Source: Rehmannia glutinosa
Lineage: Eukaryota; Streptophyta; Magnoliopsida; Lamiales; Orobanchaceae
Assembly (NCBI GenBank): GCA_016081115.2
Contig: CM071936.1
Location: forward strand, 74,315,262 to 74,379,261
Direction: 5' to 3'
Length of the DNA stretch: 64,000 nucleotides
In this document: piece after piece, positions 45,351 through 58,021 of the stretch
Numbering within the stretch: the stretch's first letter is position 1
How the letters are laid out: each line of letters starts with the position of its first letter
Made by a program: the position numbers and the translations under genes
The notes under the pieces: model-generated
What the model saw: only the letters and a program-made list of their open reading frames with translations
The model's database searches: none
Told to the model about the DNA's origin: nothing

Positions 45351-46639
45351 ATTTGAAATAAATTAAAAGATAGTCATCACAAATGTTCAAAATTGGAAAC
45401 GAGTTCATATTTCTTGAAATTGAAATAGTTAAAAAGTGAAATATTAGGCTATTCCCACACATTTGCAGTGCATCCATCCATATAATTTGAAAAGAGTTTA
45501 AATTGAGGGGATGAGTAATTACATACTCAACAGGGATAAGGATTGTCCAAGCCAAATACAAAAAATGCACAATTGTATAAATTATCATATACATTTTCTT
45601 GTTGGCATAAGCTATATAGCACATAACATTTTCCGTTGGTATAATTGCCATATTTTCCTTCCCCGTGGTACAAGGCTAAATATTTTCTTTCTCGTGACAC
45701 GAGTGTAACATTTTCCTTCCCCGTGGCACAAGACCAAAAATTTCTTTCTCGTGGCATTAGGCTAAAAGTTTTCCTTTCTCAATGCTTAAACAAACGTATC
45801 ATGCATCTCAATGAAAACATATAATTCATAAAAATAATCATATCACATAACAAATTGAAAACATATAATTCAAATAATTATGCATATCATGTAACACATT
45901 GAAAATGTGTAATTTACATAATTGAACAGTTTAGGCATTTAACAAGGATAGTAAACTATACACATAAAATGTGGTATTAATCCCTTCCTCAATCAGCAAA
46001 ATAATATAGATGCACAAATTGTTCGAATGTAGAAGCTCTACTTGTATGGTTCTTCGTCACCTACAATATAAATATAACATGATTTAGGGCTAGAGATTAA
46101 ATATTAACTTCTAATTGAAATAATAATATTTATAAAATAGCCTAGGGCTTTTAATAGGTGAAGTTGACTAAAAATATGAGTTTTGGGGCCTAATTGAAAA
46201 AATATTAAAAGTCAATTTCAGATTCTAGACTAAATTAAAAATTTATTCGGTTAAACTGAAAAATCCAAAAAGTTTAATTAAGTCATAGCGGCGAAATTTG
46301 AAAATCTAAAAATTTAGTTAAAATTTTGGACTAAACTAAAATTGTTTAGGACTAACTCGAAAAATCCAGAAATTTTGAGTTGACAATAGGGCTTAATTGA
46401 AAGTACAATGAGTTAAATTGAAAAATTAAAAATTGAAAATGAATCCAATTCTTTACCTAATTCTAAAACCCATGCCCCAAATCCTAGTTCATGATTTCTC
46501 CATCGAAGCAACCCATCGGCCTTCTTCTACTTCCTCCCTTCTTCGTCTGATGGCAGTGAACGGTCGGTCATGCTCCGGCGAAACATTACGACCACACAAC
46601 TCGTCCAAGTCGCCCAACACACAACTCGTCCAAGTCGCC

Positions 46640-46850
46640 CAACACACACCTACGTACACACTGATATACACACAAAAAAATACTCATTCACACATGCACA
46701 CACAAACACAAACTGATACACACACAAAATAAATTGTCACGCAACACACACATACACACTCACGCACACACATGATACATACACTAACATACACACCAAC
46801 ACTTAACTACACCCACACTAGACGACCACACACACACACACACTTTAACA
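46640..46850. repeat. AC-rich low-complexity tract
   Basis: Many short ACAC runs separated by T and A-containing interruptions, inside the gypsy LTR; the longest pure run is near 46830-46842. Confidence 0.8.
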
Positions 46851-47291
46851 CATAAAATACATAGTAAAAATTTGCAGCCCCTCCCCTCAACCTTGAATTA
46901 AAATCACGTCCATCCCCTTTCTTCTCTTTATTCAGTGAGTGGCAAAAAAATCAAAAAGATAGTGATCAAGGAGTATAGTGAGAGAAGAGAATTTCTTATT
47001 GTTAAAAGTTTTGTTGCTAGAATGCTTCCGAATGGATCTAAAAAAATTTGCAAAGAGTAAGGTGTTTTCTACTAATAATGAAACGTGAGTTGGAAGGGAG
47101 AAAAAGAAATGTTCTTTTTTTTTAAAAAAAAAAAGGTTTGATGAAAACATGGAGTAATGGGATGAAAATGGGTGTTTGTGGCATAAAATGGGGATGTTTG
47201 TCTAACTAAAGAAATCTTAGATAAAATATACATATTATATTGCCATATTAATCCTCATTATTATTAAAATAAATTAAGATAAGAACAATAA

Positions 47292-47742
47292 TTATTGGTG
47301 TGATATCCTACCCTTCTTAAAAAAAATTGTCCTCAAAATTTCAAGCTTACCCGGTTGATGGAATAACTCAGGATATTTGGTTCGAATCTCAGCTTCATGC
47401 TCCCACATCGCTTCCTTTTGACCATGTCTAGTCCATTGGATCTTGACCAGGGTGACATCTCTATTTCTCAAATTTTGTATCTTCCTGTGAAGGACAAACA
47501 TCAGTTTTTTATTCGCAAGTCATGTCTCAGTTGACTTCCATAGTTTCATGATGGACTACATGGATTGGATCATGGACGTATTTATAGGCACATAAAATAC
47601 GTTATCAACTGTTCTTAGCTCTAGCAATAACGACAATCTGTAAGCAACATCTCTGACTCTCTCCAATATGTCGAATGATCAATGAACCTAGGTCTCAGTT
47701 TTTCCTTCCTGCCAAATCTTACTATTCTTTTGGTCGGTGCAA
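47292..47742 (-). pseudogene. Ty3/gypsy integrase C-terminus and chromodomain (left fragment)
   Basis: On the minus strand the segment first reads RIVRFGRKEKLRPRF, the integrase C-terminal (GPY/F-like) region. After a damaged stretch it reads DVTLVKIQWTRHGQKEAMWE, a chromodomain, then AEIRTKYPELF and a stop near 47292. A chromodomain at the end of pol marks the chromovirus branch, possibly Tekay/Del-like. Element C cuts the gene here (TSD TGCAA); the preceding integrase part resumes at 61882. Confidence 0.75.
47738..47742. repeat. Left 5 bp target duplication of element C (TGCAA)
   Basis: TGCAA directly before the left LTR is repeated directly after the right LTR at 61882-61886. Confidence 0.9.
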
Positions 47743-49282
47743 TGTAGGTCCCAAGGGGTGCGAGTGTAAGGTTTAGAAGGGGGGGTTGAATAAACCTTAC
47801 CAACTTTTCGATTTAGTCCTTTTAAATATTCGAGTTAATACTTCACAAATTTGAGTCCTTGATGGACAACTAAGTTAGTAAATCAAATAGAGTTAGTTAC
47901 TCAACAGACTCGACCGAGTGATGATAGAATAACTCAAATTGTTTTGACTAAAGACTTAACTCGATCGTGATTTGTTTTCAAAAAGACTTTACACCCTTAA
48001 ATTTGGTTTAGTACTTAGAGATTATCAAGTGGATAGCAAATTTATCAAAGACACGATTAAATAGATAAGATGCAGGAATTAAAGTCTTGAAATGTAAATG
48101 ACACGATAAGTTTTTATAGAGTTTCAAGATGGGGTAATTCTTCTACTCCTCTCTTCTCCAACTCCCGGAGGAATCCACTAAGTATTGATCAAGATATCGA
48201 GTGGTAATGTCCGGATACAAGTCTTGATCACACAACCGACTTGATCCTTTGGGACTCGATCCTAGAGATGCCTTGGTCACGCACGCAACCTCGGCTTCTC
48301 GTGCGACTCGGCTTCTTCACGGGCGGCCGCCTTGCTACTACAACCCACTTGCTCAAGCTCTTTGGATTTGATCACGAAGCCCTCCAAAACTTGAGACTGG
48401 TTCGACCTTGAACCTTCCTACAATCCTCCGTAATGTAGACCCCTTGATTCTTCAAAAACTTCCTCTTCAACTCGATTGAAGTTATCTTTCCTTCACAGGT
48501 GAGTGTTGGATTGATTTTCTACGTAATGTAGGCTTGAGGATTGATCTTGAATGATTTGAGAATATCTTAGGTTACAGTTCAAATGATTGCTTGAATGTTC
48601 ATGGTTCGTAACCTTCTCTCGTAGTCATTCCTCGGCCTTTTATAGTGATCTTTCAAAAATCTGCCGTTGAAGAGATATGCTTATTTTTGAAAGTCACTTG
48701 TGGTCGTTGGCTTTGTCTTGTTGCAGTCCTTGAATTGCCACTTCCTCGTATGAATTGTTCTTGACTTTTCGAATTCGACATGGTGCGATGCTTCCCATTG
48801 GTTTATTCCTTTTGCACGCTTCCGGGACTGACCACTTCGAGAAAGGTAGTATGGAGGTATTAATTGTTTAAGTAATTCCCTTGATTTACTCGTACAACGG
48901 ATCTCTTCCAGATTATCTCGACTTGACGCATTTCCTTGCTTTCCCCAGGTGACTTAGAGTCGACTTCCAATCATTGGATGACTCTTCTCCGTCACTTCAA
49001 CTTGAGACTTGGCTATCTTGAGTTGACTTGATGATACTCTACTCACCGTGATCTCACCGCTCCTTCATCGAGTTCCCGTCTTCTCTTCTTTGCCATACTC
49101 GGATGTCTTGCAACGAGTCTTCCTTCTATTCTTGATTGTCTTCTTGCATGTTTAGGCATAGCCGACTTAACTCAACCAGCCCTATTTATTACAATGCGCT
49201 TTACAACGAAAATGGGGTGCCAACTTCCTATTCTAAGTTTTACATGGCATTCATCAAAATCTAAACAATAAATTTCCCAACA
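47743..49282 (-). repeat. 3' LTR of element C
   Basis: On the minus strand it runs from TGTTGGGAAATTTATTG to GGGACCTACA (1540 bp). The TATA region is the 'ccttttatagtg' near 48635. Confidence 0.9.
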
Positions 49283-49296
49283 ATTTCCCCCTTTTT
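49283..49296 (-). other. Polypurine tract of element C
   Basis: On the minus strand AAAAAGGGGGAAAT adjoins the 3' LTR, identical in type to the tract of element A. Confidence 0.8.
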
Positions 49297-49804
49297 GATG
49301 ATGCCAAAACTTAAAACATTCAAAATGTAAATAGCAAAGATACATACAGATAGTGCATTCATAGAGAATGTATGCGTAGAATCAATCCTTTTATTGATCA
49401 TAACATTCTTGTCCTTTACACAATCAAGTTTACAAAGTGTATCGAGCAAACATCTATGTCTACGCAAAAATAGAGAATTTACAGATTTATTACAGAAGAC
49501 TTACATAAAATGTATTTACATAGTAAAATATATGAAGGGGTGGACATCAACACTTCATCTCCTTCGCTTCCTCCTTCTTTCTTCTTCTTCAGCTCTGTCA
49601 TCTTCTGGTCTTCTTTTCTTTTTCTCATCTTCAGCTGCTTTCCTCTTCTTTTCATACGCCTTTTTCGGCGCTTCATCTCTTCTTATTCTCTCTCGTCTCT
49701 CCTCCCATAGCTGAGTTTGTCTTTTATTCTCTTTTTCAATTCTTTTCACATACTCAAAGATTGTTCTTAGCCACTTGCAGATTGGCTACTTCGTCCAAAC
49801 CAAC

Positions 49805-52800
49805 CTAGTAGATCCCACCTTTCTTGCCTGGATCTATATACTCAATATTTTTGGGCAGAGGCCTAGGTCTGAAACCTCTTCCTCCACCTCTGCTTCTTCC
49901 TTTTCCTCTGGGCGTATATTGTACTGGGGTCTTCTTCTTCCCAAATTGAGTGACTAGCAGAGTGACCAGCAGAGTGAGTGATCGCCGGTAGTCTGCCGCT
50001 GTCGCTTCTTCACATAGTGTGAGACCCTTTTCCCAAGATAAGTCCCAAGCTTGAGCCATGGACATGTTTGTGAAGTATCCTTCGATGCGGCGTTTTAAAT
50101 TCATCAACTGATCTTGGCTCGATTCCGGCATTTGAGATGGCATAAGTGTCTCTCTTTCATGGAATGCGTCCATGTTGTTTCGAGAATATCCATAACTCGG
50201 GCATTCATCCTTCCTTCCACTTCCTCCATCCCTGCTTCAACTGGTCTTTCTCTTGTCGGCCATAGGTACAACAGAGTGTTGGAGTGGCAGAGTCATTGGG
50301 AGTTTGCTGATAATATCAGCTGTGACAAGACCTTGTTGGGGGGTTTTTGCAATCATCAAGGTTACATCTCTCGATCCTTCCCCTTCAACAGACTTCCCTT
50401 TCTTTTCTCTTGAAACTTCCTCAGCTGTCTTTCCCTTCACAGTTGATTCCTCCTTCTCAACTTCAGATCCCTTCAGTATATTTAGGTATTCCTCTTCCCC
50501 CTTTTTGGCATCATCAAAGGAGAGAGAACCCTGAAACAAACTAGCGAAAGCGGGAAGTCGAGTCCGGCGATAGCCAAGTTCACCTTCGAGTCTCTGCTGG
50601 GAGTATGCGGTGCGAAACTCGGAGCGAGTTGCGTTGGATTCACTTTAATTAACTTCATCTCACCATGAGAAGGCTGAATTTTCGATCCATGTTTTCTTCC
50701 ATACGCAGGAGCTCATTCTTATTTTGCTCACAATTTTGTCTTTGCATCAAAGATTCTCATTTCGCTTGGACCAACGACTTGTTGAACAATGTTCAAAAAT
50801 ATCTAGCTTGTTCCACACTCATTGTTTTTCTTTGTTGCCACCACTCCCGGATTCTCGACTATTATGCCTCTCAAGTCGGCAGATAGGTTGGCATCTCTCA
50901 TTATCCAGTCTCATGTCCATCGAGGCCTGGTGCCTCTCCATCCGTTTAATTTCAGCAAATAATGCTTTGAACACCTCCCGAACTTCGCTTGTTCCCTCTT
51001 CATTTGCGGTGACGGCCAAGCGTCAAAATCATAGTCACCGAACGATGGTATCGATGGAATGACAGGATCTGTCCGTGGAAGCACTCGAGATCTCTTTTCG
51101 ACTCTTCGGGAGGTCGGGTACCTCCGAGAGAAGGGAAATGATTCTACAAAGGGATCATCACGAGCAACTGGAATTTGTTCAATGATGAGTGGTGCTCGTG
51201 AAGTTCCTTGTGGAGTCGAACCTGCTGCAGCTTGGAAAGGCTGCGCAGTGGACTCTGTTTAAGTGGGGTCTCATTGTGAAGTTGACCCGACTTGCTTGAG
51301 AGCCTCACTGTCTCAACAACCTTCACTTCATCGGTCTCACCGTTTTTTTTCCACGTGAGTTGATTGGTCCTCGGCCTTATCGAGCGTCATCGGACAATGA
51401 TGAGATTTCCATAGGTGGCTCATCAAAGTTGAAAGTTTGACGAGTAGTCTTGAGGTAAGACTTACTCGTGGTTGGAACACCCTCACCGAGTCTTTTAGAT
51501 CGATCACGGGGGATGACTCGGCTTCATCGTCTCTTTCCGATCCCGAAAAGGTTACATCGATTATCCTGGGAATCGTGAAGTGCACTTATCTCCTTTTCTC
51601 GATGGATCAATGATAGCGGGAGGGATGTTCTCGTTTCTTCTTTACCCCGGAAGTCTCAACCTCCCGTTGGCCTTCATTATCTCCTGCGATCTCAATCGCA
51701 GCAAGGCCTTGACATCCCTTTCGACAAGATTATCATGTCTTAGGGGTCTTCTGCAGCAGGCATCCATTGGAGTCTCAATTCCATGGATTGCACTTTCGCC
51801 GCCCAGTGTTAACTCCCGTGGTCATTCCTTTCGTGCCTCGACCGCATCATCGCGTCATTAGCCTTCAGAGCGGTTGGCACCTCACCAGACAGTCTCAATC
51901 GTCGAGCCTCGTCGATGACAACTTGCTTTGTGTACTTTGTGTTTGTTCCTTCTCCACTTCGCCTCCTAGATTCATTGTGGAGTCACCGCAAAGATCCTCC
52001 GACCTTGCCGCAGTGGAGGGAGTTTCCCCACCGGGCACACCAGTGACTTGGATTGGGGTCACTCGTCTCCGGACTCCCGGCTGTTCCCATTGAGTATTCA
52101 GCCGTTGGGGCGGTGGTAAGACACCTTCATTAGGGGTTGGCTCGACCGGGGTCCCCACTATCCCGCCATCGCCAGATTCACTTAGTTCCTCCTCCCGAGT
52201 GAGTCGGGAAGTGGTGGCAAGAACAACGGTGGCAATATGCTTTGCACCACTCCCATTGGGTCTATCTCCACCGTGTGTTTTGGAGGACTCTCCTAGTCCC
52301 TCCATCATCCTTTGCTCATGAAGGATTCTCGATTCTCGCATTGCTTGCTGCATTTGCAATTCTTCTCGTGGCGGCGGCGGGGTCCGAGATCCTCATCACT
52401 TTCTCGATAGGATGTCAAAGTGAGGATGTGTATGTTCTGTGGTGTCGGTGATAGGGCGGATGTTGGCCTTCTCACGTGCCTCTGCGTCCTCACCGCTTTT
52501 AGCCCGTTCATTTGCTTTTCGAATTTCCAAAGTATATTTATGCAATTATCCTCGTCAAGGGCTTGCAAGATCGTGTCCACCTCAAGAAATCAAGAGTTCT
52601 TCTTCCTCAAAGAATGAACTCGATATTGAAACCGCACTGGATAGGCTCAACTTCCATTTTCTCCACTCGCGCAGACGATTTTGGATGTCTGGATACAATG
52701 GAGAGTGCATGATTAAATCGTCTTCATCATCCTCTTGCTGGCCCTTGTTTCCAGGTATTAGTAGCGAGACTTCGCTCGACACTTTCAATGCCCTCTATTA

Positions 52801-54149
52801 CAGGTGGAGAAACAACCCCACAACAGGTGACTCGGTTGTCTCGGCCATTCTTTGTTCCTCACTGCTCGACTACACTGGGTCTTCAAGTTGCCTCTGCTGA
52901 TCGCCTCAGCAGACTTGGCCGTTTCATCAATCACTTCGAGACTCTACTTCTCCAAGTCTCGGTATCTTCTCCAACTGAGTGACAGACTCAGCTGTCTTTT
53001 CAAGCTCGGAGAGTTTGGAAAGTCTTCTTCTTCTCTTTGTTTTAACCAAAGGGATTTCTTGCTCCACTTCCTCTGGTTCATTGAAGGTGAATGCCTTCGC
53101 AGATGTCTTAGAGGTAGCTGCCTTCCTTGTTGTGGCAGTCCTCTTCTTCTTGATCACTGGAGAAGGGATTAATGGTTCCTTCTCCACTGCGGCTGCAGGG
53201 GCAGGAGACATGGCTGCGGGGCCAGGTGACTTGGTTGCGAGGGCGGGAGCATATTTGTTTTTCTTTTGCAGCAGGGGCAGTAGCCTTCTCTTAGCTTAGC
53301 AAGCAGGGCAACCTTCTTCTTTGGTGGAGAGGAGACGATTGTATCTTCAGGGTCACCGATTCCCCACTCACTCGTGACGCCTCTCTTAGCGTAGGCTCTC
53401 TTCTCGTGCGCCGAGAGGGTTTGATCTCGAACATCCTCTTGTTTACATGGAACGCCTTTCCATGTCGAAGAGGGACTCCTTTTACCTCCATCACCGCCAA
53501 TCACTGCATCGTATCCCGGGGATCCTCCAAATGTTCCATTCTCCTTGAAGGATTTGTTCCCTTCATTCTCGCGAGTCTATCGTAGACAAACTCACCCAGA
53601 TTCACTTTCTTTTCTTCAATGATCGCAGCCATTACGATCAATTTCGCTTTAGACAGGATTGGTCAAAGCCGCCAAATTTGATGTCTATGCATTTGGCAAC
53701 GATGTCCAACAATTTGTGGTAGTCCTCCTTCAAAGACCTCTTATTAGTCCGTAGACTATCTTTTCAAAGATAGTCGGTCTTGGCTACTTCCTTCCAAGCA
53801 AAGCAGCCAAGTCAACATCGCTTCATTGATTTCTCGGTGCTCCTTCCGCCGTGTAACGGCGGTGTTACGCCAAATCCTTGGCGGTGATGATGAACTCCTT
53901 CCCGTGAACAGAGGATTTGATCCCCTCATCGTGAATCTCAGCATTCACGTAGAACTGTGCAACCTCTTCCACATAGGTTATCGGAAAGTCCATCGTCAGA
54001 AATGGTTTTAGCCCACTCGTTTCGAGTTTTTCAGCGATCTTCTTTATGAGGGCGTCATCGGACCCCTGTTTGACCATACCCTCAAAATCCACAGTAGATC
54101 CGATGTGGATTTGCTTTCCTAGCTTGACAAAATCATGAGTGGATGCCAT
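49805..54149 (-). pseudogene. Extra (env-position) ORF of element C
   Basis: It is homologous throughout to the extra ORF of element A. It starts MASTHDFVKLGKQIHIGST at 54149 and its first 94 codons are open. Later parts are a Lys/Ala-rich region (53504-52927), acidic regions (52790-52580), and a charged, probably coiled-coil part near 51000. It ends with the Gly/Arg-rich GRSRGGGRGFRPRP, KNIEYIDPGKKG and a stop at 49805. A Lys/Glu/Arg-rich tail in other frames (49749-49479) follows, as in A. The region at 50500-52900 is heavily broken. No signal peptide or clear membrane anchor is visible. Confidence 0.65.
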
Positions 54150-54704
54150 TTTTCAGTATTTCACCGAATGAAACTTAAGAAAGTGATTTGAAGATTGATA
54201 GGGTTTTGAGAGAGTTTTTGCCTTTGCTTCTGAGAGAGAGAAATGAACAGTTTTTGGTGATGTGTGAGAGAAACGGACGAAAATGGTTTAAGTACGGTTC
54301 CTGAAAGGACGTGCGGGTGGTTTTTGAAATGTGATCGAAATCAACGGCTTAGATTTTGCACGCCGATTAGCATTTAATGTCTCGTATTTAATGCGGCAGC
54401 ATTTATATCCAATCATAAGCTTGGTGTGCGAATTTTGCCTGTAACGTCATAATTATGCTTGACGTCATTCTTAAAAACATTCCCGCTTAGTAAAAACGAT
54501 TGCGTTTTTGTCCCTTTGCTCATAAATGACTCACTTATCCCTTAGCCGATTTAACTCTTCTTCTCACAGCTTCTCCTAGTGACTCACCGTCGCTAACTCG
54601 ATGCAAAATTCTTTTTCCGATATGGATGATTCACTTAGGCGATTTGAGAGTTCACTCTTTTTCCCTTTTCGTGTTCCATTTCTTTTCTTTGAGTCTTCCG
54701 AGTG

Positions 54705-57700
54705 TCACTCACCAATTAACCCTAACTCATGCTTGAGTTCTTCAAATCTTGACTCACATAATGGTTTTGTGAATATGTCACCAACTTGTTTATCGCTTGA
54801 AATATATTCCAAGGTGATGTCCTTCTTTTCAACATGATCTCTTATGAAGTGATATCGACATCGATATGCTTTGTTCTTAAGTGCAACACAGATTTTGAGT
54901 GATTGCAATTGCACTTGTGTTATCACACATGATTGGAATTTCCTTTTCTTCAACTTCATAGTCTCTCACCTTTGTCTCATCCATAGGACTTGGGCACAAA
55001 CAACAATTTGCCCGCAGCCTATGTATTCTCGCTTTTGTAGAGGTGGCTATTGAATTTTGCTTTTTGCTAAACCAGAAATTAGCTTTGTTTCCAAGCATTT
55101 GACATGTGCCTCGAGGTGCTCTTCCCATCAACTCTACATCCAAAGATAGTCAGTCCGAATAGCCAATTAGCTTGAATCCACCTTCCTTTGGATACCATAA
55201 GCCAACTTCTTGGCTTCCTTTCAAATATCTCAAGATTCTCTTGGCAGTAGTCATGTGGCTTGCTTTTGGAGCAGATTGAAATCTTGCACATACACCTACA
55301 AAGAAAAGGTGATGTCCGCCCGCTTGCTTTGTGAGATAGAGCAATGATCTAATAAGTGCTCTGTATCTTGTTTGATCTACAGCCCCGCCATCCGCATCCA
55401 TATCCATTTTGATGATGTATTCATTGGTATTTTCACGAAGACTTCTCTTCCATACCAAATTTCTTCATTAAATCTCTGTGTATTTTGTCGACTTATGAAG
55501 GTTCCATCCTTCACCGTTTGTGTCACTAGGAGTCCAAGGAAGAATGTCGGCTCTCCCATCATGCTCGTTTCAATTTGCTTTGCATGAGGTTTGAAAATTT
55601 ATCACACTGACTCTTTGTTTGTGGATCCAAAAATAATGTCATCCACATATATTTGAACAAGCAATATACTCTTCGCATCTTGAATTCTCAAGAGTGTTCT
55701 ATCCACTTTGCCTTTTGTGAATCCGTTCTTAGTCGAATTGTGACAAAGTATCGTACCATGCTCTGGGGTGCCTGTTTCAATCCATATAGAGCTTTCTTGA
55801 GTTTGTATACCTTATCGCCAAGAGTCTTCTCGCTCAAATCCTGGAGGTTGTTCAACATACACTTCTTCTTCCAATAAACCATTAAGGAATGCACTCTTTA
55901 CATCCATCGATATACAATAAAATTCTTGTGAGTCGCATAGGCAAGAAACATCCTTATAGCTTCCAATCTTGCTACGGGGCAAATGTTTCACAAAATCTAT
56001 CCCTTCTTCTTGGCAATATCCTTTGGCTACTAATCTTGCTTTGTTTCTTACCACGTAACCTTCCTCGTTCATCTTGTTTCGAACACCCATTTAGTGCCAA
56101 TAACATTTTGATGGGTGGGTCTTTGAACTAATTCCCATACTTTATTTCTTTCAAACCGATTCACTCTTCTTGCATAGCTTGAATCCAATGTGTGTCATCC
56201 AATGCTTGTGACACATCTTTAGGCTCTATTTGTGAGATAAAGCATGTGAACATAGCTTCTTGTTGAGTTCGATCTTCTTTTGACACCTTCTCTTATATCT
56301 CCAATGACTAGTTACGTGGATGGTCTCTCACCATCTTACATCAAAGTTGGAGTAAGTTAGCCGGATTCGATCGTCTTGCGGCTATGTTGCTTTGATCACT
56401 CTCTCATCACTTAGCCGCAGATTTTCCAAATTGCTTTTTTGAGACTCGACTATCTCATCTTCATCCGGGTTTATAATTCCGGCTTCAGCCTGGCTTGATA
56501 GGGACTCTTCTCGCATGGTTGGTTGATTCAAATTATCACCGACTCTTCAATGTCTTCTCCATTTACATTTGGCTCATCAAACACCACATGAATGGATTCC
56601 TCTCAGTAACCATAGTCCTCTTGTTGAGTACTCTATAGGCTTTGCTTTCGGTGAGTATCCCAAGAAGATACCTTCATCACTTTAGCATCAAAAGCCTTCA
56701 AATTATCTTTGCCATTGTTATGGATGAAGCATTTACATCCAAATATTCTAAAATATGCAACATTTGGTTTTCTCCTGTCCAAATCTCATAGGAGTCTTTG
56801 TCACCGTCTGTTTATCATGCATCTATTTTGAGTGTAGCATCTTTGTGTTTATTGCTTCACCCCAAAATCTTTTAGGTAGCCCCGCTTCACTAACATGGTC
56901 CTTGCTTTGCTTCTTTGAGAGTTCTATTCCTTCTTTCTCGCAACTCCATTCTCACAGTGGAGTCCTTTGCAGTAGACAATTCATGACCAATACCATTTTC
57001 TATACAATATTGAGTTATTATACCATTGACAAACCGAGTTCCTCATCGGATCTTATTTTGATAATGGTTTAGCTCTTCTCATTTTGAATCCTCTTCATCA
57101 CCGTAGTAGTTTCTCAGAGAGTTTCTTTCTTCTTACACATGAATATTGTCCATGTATATCTTGAGTAGTCATCTACTACCACCAAGGTGTATTTCTTCCC
57201 ACTTATGCTAGCCGGTTCAACTGGACCAAATAGATCCATATGTAGCGATGCAATATTCTTGTTGAAGATGGACATGTCTTTTCTTTGAATGATGATTTGA
57301 TTTGTTTTCCCTTCGACATGCATCACATATACTCTCCTTCTTGTATACCGAGTGCGGAAGTACTTCCACAAGATTGCTTCGCAAGCTTGTTAATCGTTTT
57401 TGAAATTCGGGTGACTCGACTTCTTGTGCCCACGACCAACTTGATTCAATTTGTGCTCTTTGCTAATAGACAGTGTTGGGTGTTGCGGTTGACCAATCCA
57501 CGACATACATGTTCTTTTGTCTTCATCCTTGCAACACAACTTCATTTGATTCAAGATCCTTGATTTGGCATATACCCATGTTAAATCCAACATTATAACC
57601 CTTGTCACGAGTTGGTGATGCTTAGCAAGTCGAAGTTGAGTCCTTCAACATATGCAACATCTCGATTTTTAATCCATTTTTCTTGATGGATCCAATGCCT

Positions 57701-57860
57701 CTTATTTCTCCCCGAGCTTCATTTCCTCCAAATATGACTTTTGCACCTCGACTTCCTTGAATTTTGACATTTTTCTTGTTTCTGTCATATGTCCGGAACA
57801 ACCACTATCCATGTACCAGGTTCCTTGGCACTCAACTGTTCCTTGAACCTGCAAACAAGG
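54705..57860 (-). pseudogene. pol of element C
   Basis: The protease motif WYMDSGCSGHMT is near 57820-57785. The integrase zinc and core regions are at 57371-56800 (HMDLFGPVEPASISGKKYTL is intact at 57240-57180). Reverse transcriptase is at 56090-55560 (MDVKSAFLNGLLEEEVYVEQ near 55905-55845; YVDDIIFGS near 55640). RNase H is at 55458-54705 (TRYRALIRSLLYL and CDNTSAIAITQN), ending DIFTKPLCESRFEELKHELG. Frameshifts are frequent; at least one (55830) is a one-base insertion inside a former CAG. Confidence 0.8.
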
Positions 57861-58021
57861 ATATTAAGTTTTAGGTACCCATATTTGTCTGGGTCCTGAG
57901 GGGTTAGTATTGTAAGATGATCCAACCAACCTATAGCCAAATGATTTGACTCTAAGGAGTTGCCATCTATCGATTGCCATAATCATAATTAATTTTGGCA
58001 AATTGCTTGGGGATTCTAGGT

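Larger units (their letters stand above)
43970..47305 (-). repeat. Ty3/gypsy LTR (about 2.1 kb) interrupted by a copia solo LTR
   Basis: The right edge adjoins the end of a gypsy chromodomain ORF, with a purine-rich AAGAAGGGTAGGA on the minus strand and a start near TATCACACC. The left edge adjoins a primer site. After removal of the copia solo LTR at 44112-45350 the length is about 2,090 bp. It contains an AC-rich low-complexity tract (about 46640-46850). No second copy of this LTR is in the window, so the exact ends are inferred. Confidence 0.5.

Noticed and set aside
46640..46850. Possible CRISPR-like or satellite array
   Set aside because: The AC-rich text has no fixed repeat unit or spacers; it is simple-sequence DNA within an LTR.
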